From SAR202 cluster bacterium (GTDB taxonomy: Bacteria > Chloroflexota > Dehalococcoidia > Lucifugimonadales > Lucifugimonadaceae), in NCBI GenBank assembly GCA_009392215.1, contig VFGZ01000026.1:209100-273099 (forward strand): a stretch of 64,000 bases of DNA, given 5' to 3'. Every line of letters starts with the position of its first letter. Position 1 is the first letter of the stretch. The position numbers were made by a program, and so were the translations under genes. The notes below the pieces were generated by a model, which saw nothing but the letters and a program-made list of their open reading frames with translations, was not told the DNA's origin and searched no databases. Below, in pieces: positions 20,401 through 27,941 of this stretch.

Positions 20401-20849
20401 TATTTGGGTTTTCAGGTTACGGTCGTGAGAATGTTGAGTTTTACACGATAAAAGATCTGGATGAAAAATTTACCGATATCGTTCCGAGGAGAATTGATCG
20501 TATTGCACCGTTGCATGCTACACGTATGGGACCAGCAATTAGACATACCGCAGCCAAATTATCTGAAGTCGAGGCTCGCTCCAGATTTCTTTTCCTCATA
20601 TCTGACGGGCGACCACAAGACAGAGGTTATTCTCGAGAGGGCGTTGAAAAAGAATACGCTGTTCACGACACTAGACAATCCCTTATTGAAGCTCGCCAAG
20701 AGGGGATAACGCCATTTTGTCTGACTGTAGACAAAGCGGGTCACGATTACATGAAAACAATGATGGATGATTTCAGTTACGAAGTTTTGCCGGATATCAA
20801 TCTGCTTCCCAAGCGCTTACCCCAGTTGTATCGTAATCTCACGACATAG
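17427..20849 (+). CDS. Large VWA-domain protein of CbbO/NorD type (1140 aa) with central acidic region
   Basis: C-terminal VWA: VAFLLDLSASTAEAI (MIDAS DxSxS), FLISDGRPQDRGYSREGVEKEYAVHDTRQSLIEARQEGITPFCLTVD; central D/E-rich tract; just downstream of a CbbQ-like ATPase. Confidence 0.88.
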   Translation: MTNSENEKHLVTFSVRKDLENFPSVVVERYELALEKLTERLAEETCDQWAREGLEIASKTVRSWEAAAEFFDASVAVQRQLPSGQFLKWGKTGTSLCEDSPSLAVAYFKSSPRAMLRLRPRYIDDWSNVCRELYRGTWKSSALACRLFEATPELLETLSFEEFCRFGGFLEILSRRSYDQAGDALGAGIELFPKIADDADRFIELAHIVAEKSWRETAELFDCATASLVELGATHRGPLISLARRLAVTGVSDAAGVLKDGSNAVNRVPVDTRDRLLEMTDGIAAVSASAAPEFLRIAPEILERVTFEQMVKWQSEGIKAASESEEAAIAYFKLESSNSQEMLDSLSSSIELSRVREIIQMYCLALTGHAIEVQASQQLAEKNIGWFQGELPTTEGTTIYMPTVINRYASKDENFGFFKVISTHQIGHIEFGSFTFDFNVPSNLFEDLRPNLPGAAELQAAKADEESIQSAGNSSGIALSDVVTSALTEEVAEKGDETKPEFLTDMSRFFDLFQERRLALDVFTVLESSRIDGYVSELYPGITVMYDLVRDAALESRPDVKDLPAREALVEFMIRVSLGQTDDMIVPAEHKDAARRLRRLIRKVTTVEANVEDAAEAAVRAYSLLIDISNDDLEDDDYEQLEPEEEEESDDSDQEENEVDRDEILEKFMNQLSSEGESDGESDQNTEEEEDQGEDDYSSPQEVDYRGEFKPELSQLLSQMQMMESGELSETGEMEPITQEQLEEMMKNAPEMEMEQVEGEEGGDEQVSEMIENLMKELQKRDPENQQFQPGPSQHVDEDGGPLVATEPGTYTYPEWDFRANEYKPNWCMIHEKIMTDGEPNFFRETLAENSSLLVQIKRQFELVIPEMYRKQKRLEDGEEHDLDAMLEAVIDLRVGVSPDEKLFWRRNKNERSVAVAFLLDLSASTAEAIDEAKKPSDDWGAPDDPVEYMVWLRSRRSEGLRRTYKRIVDVEKEGITLLVNSLETLGDTYGIFGFSGYGRENVEFYTIKDLDEKFTDIVPRRIDRIAPLHATRMGPAIRHTAAKLSEVEARSRFLFLISDGRPQDRGYSREGVEKEYAVHDTRQSLIEARQEGITPFCLTVDKAGHDYMKTMMDDFSYEVLPDINLLPKRLPQLYRNLTT

Positions 20850-20882
20850 ATTGGCTAGGTTCTGAGTCTAGAAGTGCGGGTA

Positions 20883-21905
20883 TTACTTGTCCGCTTCTAA
20901 TAGTTCTCCGAAAAACAAATCGAGTACGCGGTCTGACCATTGCAGGTCAACGGCTATGACATCTGATGTTTCATTTGCTACAGCGTATCGCGATTTGCCG
21001 TCGTTGGTTTTATCGCCGATAGTCATTGTTAATCGAGTAACTTCGGTTACATTGTTAGCGTTCTTGTTCTCCACGCGAATGGCAATGTATGGCGAATCAA
21101 CGGTCGTTCCAAAGGGGATATATTCATCATCGTCGTCAAGCCCTAAAGCGATTGCACCGTTAATAATGGGGTTGCCGAAATGCTCGATTTCCCTGTTCAA
21201 TGCGTCTGAGTCCGCTAACTGAGTACCGGTACAAGGGTCGGTCTCCAGCGGTACGTTGCATATGTACCAAAGTTCTTCATCACGATTGAATCCGTAGGCT
21301 CTAAGAACGTCGTTGTTGGTGAAGAGAATGACTTCACGGACTTTTCCATCGAGGGTGTAATACCATTCCGGTACGGGAGGATCGTAGACTAGACGTTCAA
21401 GTACGCCACCCCACGACGCGTCTACAAGAACCAGCTCTGATCCTTCTACACGCTCAAGGCGGGCATAGTGATTGATCCCGTCGGGTGTAAGGCCTCCAAG
21501 TATCAGTTTTATAGTTGATTGGTCACGCAGGGTGACCGAAATGGTGGTACTCGGGTTATCCAGACCATAACGAGACTCGGCGTTATCGGACCCACCTAGC
21601 ACGCGCTTGGTTCTGGGACCACCTAGTAGTTGGGTAATTCCACCCCAGCGATAGGGATCAGCCGGGATGTCGTTTAGATTATCGAAGTACCAGCGGCGCT
21701 GTTTCTCATCTTCCCTTAGTGACCAACTGGCCTTCCCGTCAGCTGTTGAGATTTCTATGTTACGGAGGTCATCGGGTGAAACGGTATAAAAGTAAGGGGG
21801 TTCAGCTTCTTCAACTTCTTTCGAAGGATTTGTTAAAAACCACGTTACTCCTATAGCTACGTAGGAAAGGACCGTCAGCAGAACCAATAAAAGGCGCAGA
21901 TTCAT
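20883..21905 (-). CDS. DUF4340-type membrane-anchored protein
   Basis: Single N-terminal TM, YTVSPDDLRNIEISTADGKASWSLRE, RVLGGSDNAESRYGLDNPSTTISVTLRD; linked to GldG-like and ABC genes. Confidence 0.72.
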   Translation of the reverse strand: MNLRLLLVLLTVLSYVAIGVTWFLTNPSKEVEEAEPPYFYTVSPDDLRNIEISTADGKASWSLREDEKQRRWYFDNLNDIPADPYRWGGITQLLGGPRTKRVLGGSDNAESRYGLDNPSTTISVTLRDQSTIKLILGGLTPDGINHYARLERVEGSELVLVDASWGGVLERLVYDPPVPEWYYTLDGKVREVILFTNNDVLRAYGFNRDEELWYICNVPLETDPCTGTQLADSDALNREIEHFGNPIINGAIALGLDDDDEYIPFGTTVDSPYIAIRVENKNANNVTEVTRLTMTIGDKTNDGKSRYAVANETSDVIAVDLQWSDRVLDLFFGELLEADK

Positions 21906-21908
21906 TGT

Positions 21909-23666
21909 CTAGCGCCTCCTCCACCAAGTCCAGAAACCGAAGATGCTAACTAACGCTGGCATCAACAGCCAGCCAGACCACCTGACGAAATCTCGCTCGT
22001 TTCTCGTCAAGAACATTTGACGATCTGCTTCAGTTTTCGCACGAATTGAGATTAGTTCGACATCCTTAGCTAGGAAGTTAACTGAGTTAATGAACAAGTC
22101 AGCGTTATTCGCGGACCCGAAGTAGTTATTAGTAGCGAAGTCGGTATCACCGATAAGCACCATGCTCATTGAAATAGTTGACTCACCATCGCTATATGTT
22201 CCACCTGCCAGTTCTCCGATAGCCTCAACTTCCACAGCTATAGGAAGGGGGCCACCAATATCTACACCTTGATCGAACCCTATAAAGTCAGGATCTGTTT
22301 CCGACCAGCTATATAGGGTAGTTGAGGCAAGCATTGCCTGTTGTACAACGGGGGTGGTATCGTCTACCAGCGGTACAGAAGCGGGATCAATCGTCCATCC
22401 GAAATGTGTAACCCCTGGCATGTAAAGAACTTCAAAATCACCCGTTATAGGGTGGGGCGGCATCTGCTGGTTACTCTTTTTGACCTGGATGAATGTCTCG
22501 TTTCCGCCGACATAACTAGCTCGGTCTGCAGCTTCCCCATCTCCCACGGCAACTCCATAGCGTGAGAGGAATTGCTTGAAACTATCAGGGGTGTCATCCG
22601 GTTCAAGCATGAACATAATACTGCCACCAGATCTTGCGTACTCGAGGAGAGCATTTTGATCTATTGGAAGTAATTCTTGAGTTGGATTTGCGAATACGAT
22701 TACAGCCGGGATCTCTAAAGGATCACCGATCGCTAGACGTGTAGCGAGCTCTTGAAGCGTTTCTACAAGAACAACGTAGTTTTCGCGATTCAAAGCCCTT
22801 CCCGCGAGCCCGATGCTTGTGTTTTCGGTGATGTCGAGGACATCGCGTTCAGAGTGACCTGTTACAAATAAGACTTTCTTCTGGCGGATTTCGTTTATCA
22901 CAAGCAGACCAGTAACTACCTGCTGCTCAGTGAACACATTTGATGTTTCACTTGGGTTGCCTCCGACGACAATCTCAGTGCGTAAGCTTTCAGTACCTTG
23001 AATCGCAAGAGCGGGGAATTGGGTGACTCCAAATCCTGTTGCAACATTTGGGTTGATTTCAGGGTCTACCAGTTCGTATGTAAGTTCAAAATCTCCTGAG
23101 CGACGCCTGAATTCACTTAGCATATCTTCAGTGTCGCGCCAGGCTGCAGCGTCGGCTGCAGTATTAGTAGCAAAGAAGGCTGTGATTTTCACAGGCTCCT
23201 TCAAATTTTCCAAAGTGTTTACAACTTGTTCTTCGAGCAGAAATTGTTTGGTAGCTGTTGTATCTACACGTAACCATGCTGCTGGATTCGGACGATCGAC
23301 TGCCCAGTGCAGGGTGAAATTCACTATAACGGCAATTGCGAGGAACACTATAAAAACGATAGCAGTATTAAGTCCGTAACGGCCTCTGCGACCGAAAACA
23401 GCCTGTCTTACTGTAGCCAATGAGATGATTGCGTCAACGAGAAGGATGGTGAAACCAATACCAATGACAATGTAAGATGGACCTTCTAGACCCCTGAGGA
23501 AAATCCATATCAGAACACCTACTACGACCGCGCCTATTCCAGCAAACGCCAGTGCTTGTCGTATAGATTGCGTGTTGCGTTTCAGATTCGCAAGAAAAGG
23601 AGTCTTCTTGCGAAGTGAATCTGGTGTGGGTCGGCTTGTCGGACTGTTATGTTGCTCTGTTGACAT
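21909..23666 (-). CDS. GldG-like ABC-type auxiliary transport component
   Basis: N-terminal TMs, NLKEPVKITAFFA, LVDPEINPNVATGFGVTQFPALAIQG, KKVLFVTGHSERDV, C-terminal TM followed by WWRRR. Confidence 0.82.
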   Translation of the reverse strand: MSTEQHNSPTSRPTPDSLRKKTPFLANLKRNTQSIRQALAFAGIGAVVVGVLIWIFLRGLEGPSYIVIGIGFTILLVDAIISLATVRQAVFGRRGRYGLNTAIVFIVFLAIAVIVNFTLHWAVDRPNPAAWLRVDTTATKQFLLEEQVVNTLENLKEPVKITAFFATNTAADAAAWRDTEDMLSEFRRRSGDFELTYELVDPEINPNVATGFGVTQFPALAIQGTESLRTEIVVGGNPSETSNVFTEQQVVTGLLVINEIRQKKVLFVTGHSERDVLDITENTSIGLAGRALNRENYVVLVETLQELATRLAIGDPLEIPAVIVFANPTQELLPIDQNALLEYARSGGSIMFMLEPDDTPDSFKQFLSRYGVAVGDGEAADRASYVGGNETFIQVKKSNQQMPPHPITGDFEVLYMPGVTHFGWTIDPASVPLVDDTTPVVQQAMLASTTLYSWSETDPDFIGFDQGVDIGGPLPIAVEVEAIGELAGGTYSDGESTISMSMVLIGDTDFATNNYFGSANNADLFINSVNFLAKDVELISIRAKTEADRQMFLTRNERDFVRWSGWLLMPALVSIFGFWTWWRRR

Positions 23667-23678
23667 ATAAGTAAAGGC

Positions 23679-24440
23679 CTATCGCCATCGTCTTGCTTCG
23701 AGCACAAGGACCGTTAGAAGCAAGAACACTGCTGTTATTGATATGTAGTAGGCAATATCCGTGACTGAAATGATTCCTCTAGCAAAGTCTGCGAAGTGGC
23801 CTCCTTCAGCTACACCAAAACTATCCAAATCGAACACGGAAAAAGAGGCTCCAAGCTGGAAAGCATTCAGAACTTCAGAAGCTATGCCCGATAGACGTGC
23901 ACTTACGAAATCGATAATGGTGAGAGCGGTTAGGATTCCTGATCCGACAACCAAACCGACAATTTGATTACTACTGAGCGATGAGGCAAATAGGCCGACT
24001 GCAAGCGTTGCACCTGCATACATTGTGAGCCCCAGCAGGCCGCTCAGCAACGGTCCGATATCAGGATCTCCGTACACGAACAAAACTAACACAAAATAAA
24101 GAGACAAAATGATCATTATTAGCGTCATTGCAAATGCAGCGATGAACTTACCGAAAACGATCTCGAACTCACGTAACGGGGATGTCAGCAGTAATTCAAG
24201 AGTCCCCAGTTTTTGTTCTTCTGCGATAAGTCTCATGGTAAGGGCCGGGGACATGAAGATCATGAAGAAAATTGCTCCCGCCAAATACCCGCGAATGCTG
24301 GCTTCAGCAAATGCGTCGGACACTGATGCCACGAAGAAGAACCCAGTAATGGCCAAAAATGCTGCCGATACCACGTAGGCCATCGGGGATGCAAAATATG
24401 TTCGAATCTCTTTGATTGCTATAACGGAAATGAAGCGCAA
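23679..24440 (-). CDS. ABC-2 type transporter permease (GldF-like)
   Basis: AIKEIRTYFASPMAYVV, LTMRLIAEEQKLGTLELLLTSPLREFEIVFGKFIAAF, multiple TMs. Confidence 0.88.
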   Translation of the reverse strand: MRFISVIAIKEIRTYFASPMAYVVSAAFLAITGFFFVASVSDAFAEASIRGYLAGAIFFMIFMSPALTMRLIAEEQKLGTLELLLTSPLREFEIVFGKFIAAFAMTLIMIILSLYFVLVLFVYGDPDIGPLLSGLLGLTMYAGATLAVGLFASSLSSNQIVGLVVGSGILTALTIIDFVSARLSGIASEVLNAFQLGASFSVFDLDSFGVAEGGHFADFARGIISVTDIAYYISITAVFLLLTVLVLEARRWR

Positions 24441-24443
24441 TGT

Positions 24444-25415
24444 TTACTCGTCTAAATTCTCTTCTGTTGTAAGTTCTAGGAAGATTTCTTCAAGTGTCAT
24501 GGGAAGGGGTGTCAGGTTTGTCAGGCCCCAACCGTTGTTGATTATAGATTTTGCAATTTGTTCAGTTGCTTGAACATTCGGTTTAGCGTCAACGATGAAA
24601 GGGCTGAAGCCCTCCCTTTCCGATTTCTGAACCACCGATGCTCTGAGATCGGAGCGAGCATCTATGACGGATGAAATTTCACGCATGGAATTGATGAATT
24701 CTGGAGCTTCGGCACCACGGACGCTGATTTCTATTCGTTCAGCATGCTGGAGTTTTTCAGACAGGTCATCTGGCTTATCGTCAGCTACGATTCGACCATC
24801 ATTAATCACCAGAACCCGCTTGCAAATGGCACTGACCTCAGGAAGTATGTGAGAACTTAAGAGCATAGTGTGCTCTTCTCCCAAATTGCTTATCAGTTCT
24901 CTAGTTTCCACCACCTGTATTGGGTCGATGCCAATTGTTGGCTCATCCATAACAAGTACGTCAGGTTCATGCAATATTGCCTGTGCGATACCAGTCCTTT
25001 GACGGTATCCCTTCGAAAGTCGTCCTACTAATGTGTTCCGATATTCCCCCAACTTGACCATGTCGATCACTTTTGGAAGCCGTTCTTGAACCCAAGAGCC
25101 GTTCATCCCTCTTATTTCACCCATATAGGTAAGGTAATCGGTTACAGTCATATCTAGGTAAAGAGGAACAGTTTCCGGTAGGTACCCGATATGGCGCCTT
25201 ACGTCCAGGGAATGGGATACCACATCGTAACCACCGACGGTTACTTCACCTTCGGTTGGAGGGGTGAATCCTGTCACAACTCGCATAGTCGTAGTCTTCC
25301 CAGCACCATTTGGACCTAGAAAACCGACTATCTCGCCTTTGAGAACTTCGAAAGAGACATCGATCACGGCCGGGTAGGGACCGTAATTCTTAGACATATG
25401 CTCAATCTTGATCAA
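24444..25415 (-). CDS. ABC transporter ATP-binding protein (GldA-like)
   Basis: GFLGPNGAGKTTTMRVVTGF, LSKGYRQRTGIAQAILHEPDVLVMDEPTIGID. Confidence 0.93.
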   Translation of the reverse strand: MIKIEHMSKNYGPYPAVIDVSFEVLKGEIVGFLGPNGAGKTTTMRVVTGFTPPTEGEVTVGGYDVVSHSLDVRRHIGYLPETVPLYLDMTVTDYLTYMGEIRGMNGSWVQERLPKVIDMVKLGEYRNTLVGRLSKGYRQRTGIAQAILHEPDVLVMDEPTIGIDPIQVVETRELISNLGEEHTMLLSSHILPEVSAICKRVLVINDGRIVADDKPDDLSEKLQHAERIEISVRGAEAPEFINSMREISSVIDARSDLRASVVQKSEREGFSPFIVDAKPNVQATEQIAKSIINNGWGLTNLTPLPMTLEEIFLELTTEENLDE

Positions 25416-25623
25416 TAGCTGACTCCAATTTCAGCGTAACTTTGATTATTAGCGATACAAAAATACCATTTTGCCAGACTGAAAAGCACTCTGTTTTGAG
25501 CGTGAAATAAGTGGAACACTTTTTTTCCCGCTGCTCACAAACTAAAATATCTTATCCAAGCTGAATCGCAACGGCTACATGTATTCGATGCGTATTTCGG
25601 GTTGTTGGTAAATACTGAGAATA

Positions 25624-26811
25624 ATGACTTCCAGCGACGATCGTATTAACTATCTTGACCATGCAGCTACGACTCCGATGCGTAATGAAGTAGTCGAGAA
25701 AATGTTGCCATATTTCACTCAAAAATTTGGTAATCCTTCAAGTTTGTATTCTATGGCGGGAGAAGCAAGATACGCCCTTGATGAGGCCAGAGAGCAAATA
25801 GCTCATGTTCTCAATTCTCGCGAAAACGAGATAGTGTTTACTGGTAGTGGATCCGAATCCAACAATACGGCGATCAAAGGTCTCGCATTTACTCGAGAGC
25901 CAGGCAAGGGCCATATCGTCACGACGTCAATAGAGCATCATGCTGTTATTCATCCGGTTGAACAGCTGGAAAAAATGGGATATGACGCAACGTATATAGG
26001 GGTCGATAACACTGGTCGAGTAGACCCGGAGGAATTTGCATCGGCGGTTCGCCCCGATACATTTCTTGCGAGTGTGATGTTGGTTAATAACGAGATCGGA
26101 ACGATCCAGGCCGTGCGGCATATCGCAGACTTAACTCGTGAGTCCGGCATGTCTTGTGGTGCTGACGTGTTGTTTCATACCGACGCCGTACAGGCCGCAG
26201 GAAAAATCTCATTGGATGTGAATGAGCTTGGGGTGGATATGATGAGTTTGTCAGGACATAAAATCTACGGTCCTAAAGGGGTCGGGGTGTTATTTGTCAG
26301 GCGTGGAGTTGTGTTGGAACCATTAATTTCTGGCGGAGGACAGGAGCGTGATCGACGATCCGGTACAGAAAACGTCCCATTAGTCGTAGGTTTCGGTGAG
26401 GCCTTGACTCTATCTGAATCAGAACGACTCTCCACTAGATTACGTATGCAGCGTTTGTCCGATAGGTTAGTGAAGGGAATTATTGAAAAATTGCCTGAAG
26501 CAATTATTGACGGTGAACGTTCGTCCCACGTCCCAGAAATAATTAATGTTTCGTTTCAAGGAGTCGAGGGTGAATCTATACTCTTGGGTTTGGATTTCAA
26601 GGGTATAGCCGCCTCCAGTGGTAGCGCGTGTAGTTCTGCATCAGTTGAGCCTTCTCACGTGCTTTTAGCATTGGGGCAAGAACCGTCACTCGCAGTTGGA
26701 AGTGTGCGATTTTCGTTGGGTCGCCAGACAACCGACGAGGATATTACAGATGTATTGAAGGCTTTACCCCTTGTGTTGAAACAGCTCAGGGCGTTCCCTT
26801 CGTCTACTTAA
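25624..26811 (+). CDS. Cysteine desulfurase (NifS/IscS family)
   Basis: INYLDHAATTPMRNEVVEKMLPYF, SLSGHKIYGPKGVGVLFVRRG (PLP Lys), ASSGSACSSASVEPSHVLLALG. Confidence 0.94.
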   Translation: MTSSDDRINYLDHAATTPMRNEVVEKMLPYFTQKFGNPSSLYSMAGEARYALDEAREQIAHVLNSRENEIVFTGSGSESNNTAIKGLAFTREPGKGHIVTTSIEHHAVIHPVEQLEKMGYDATYIGVDNTGRVDPEEFASAVRPDTFLASVMLVNNEIGTIQAVRHIADLTRESGMSCGADVLFHTDAVQAAGKISLDVNELGVDMMSLSGHKIYGPKGVGVLFVRRGVVLEPLISGGGQERDRRSGTENVPLVVGFGEALTLSESERLSTRLRMQRLSDRLVKGIIEKLPEAIIDGERSSHVPEIINVSFQGVEGESILLGLDFKGIAASSGSACSSASVEPSHVLLALGQEPSLAVGSVRFSLGRQTTDEDITDVLKALPLVLKQLRAFPSST

Positions 26812-26908
26812 ACCAAGGTATTTGCTATAACAATTAAAGACTCTATTTGAAAAATACGGTTCGGCTCGGTAGTAATAATTACTGATTCTAATTGGTAAAA
26901 CTGCTGCA

Positions 26909-27895
26909 TTGACTCAGGTACTTAATGTACTCTCAGGTGTCGTTCCGAATTCAACTGGGACCGTGGAGCAATGGATGACTGAAAATAACAGAGAGAAAGA
27001 GGAATCTGCAGGCCAGGATCTCTCAGCTGCAGAACAAATCGAGCCGGTGACGGATACAGAAACTGTTGCTTTAGGGGATCGGGCTGGCCAACGTTTCCCC
27101 ACTCAAGTGCGTTCAGCCTTAGAGTACGCTGCTGCGAATAAATATGCATATGGCCCCCGCCTTCGTAACGCAGAACTGACATGGAATGTTGTATCTGCAG
27201 AATCGATGACAGACGATATTGTTCGGGTGAGGGTTGAATTTGCTCCGGCCTCTGGTTTTAGAGGTGATTCGGGTATTGAATACATGGATGTGGATGCTAA
27301 TGGCAGTATTCTTGCCCGGCGTCAGATTAGAATTCCTAAAGAAAACACGCCTGTTCTGCTGATCGGAATAACTGGAATTTCGATTATTCTTGCCGTGATT
27401 TTTATAAGTTTGATGACTTGGCTAAAACCCGAAGCCGGAGATCCGTTGTATGTAGCGGGTCGAACGCTCTGGATACGGGCTGAACGACCTGAATCTCGTG
27501 AATTCATAACCTACACCGGACTTGATAGTGAGGGCGATTTTCGTACTTGGGTAATTAATCCAGAAAATGAATCAGAGAATGATCTAGTTTATGTAAAGGT
27601 AAGTTTGTTTAATGAGACTTCCGGCTCAGTCAATTTGGTTATTGATGAAAAAGCAGCTAAGTTGCTGGATGGTGATCGGACTACCTACCTTCCTTTGAAC
27701 ACTATCGATCGGACACTTGAGGCAGAAGCGGTCGGTAAAGTTAATTCGCCAGAATTCATGCCGATGTGGGGATCGTTAACTCTGGATGAGGGTGAGCAAG
27801 TGGTCGGCATGTTAGTATTCGAGCTACCAGAGGGGAGTTCGTTCACTGAACTACGTTGGGCTGCCTCAGATACTGCTGTCATTAAGTACCAGTAA
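26909..27895 (+). CDS. Uncharacterized single-TM membrane protein (start uncertain; ATG alternative at 26975)
   Basis: Long ORF between nifS-like gene and mutS; TM segment TPVLLIGITGISIILAVIFISLMTW; no family recognised. Confidence 0.65.
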   Translation: MTQVLNVLSGVVPNSTGTVEQWMTENNREKEESAGQDLSAAEQIEPVTDTETVALGDRAGQRFPTQVRSALEYAAANKYAYGPRLRNAELTWNVVSAESMTDDIVRVRVEFAPASGFRGDSGIEYMDVDANGSILARRQIRIPKENTPVLLIGITGISIILAVIFISLMTWLKPEAGDPLYVAGRTLWIRAERPESREFITYTGLDSEGDFRTWVINPENESENDLVYVKVSLFNETSGSVNLVIDEKAAKLLDGDRTTYLPLNTIDRTLEAEAVGKVNSPEFMPMWGSLTLDEGEQVVGMLVFELPEGSSFTELRWAASDTAVIKYQ

Positions 27896-27941
27896 ACCGA
27901 CTTCATCCACTAGAAAAGGTTAGCGTACGCGCTAGAATCTG

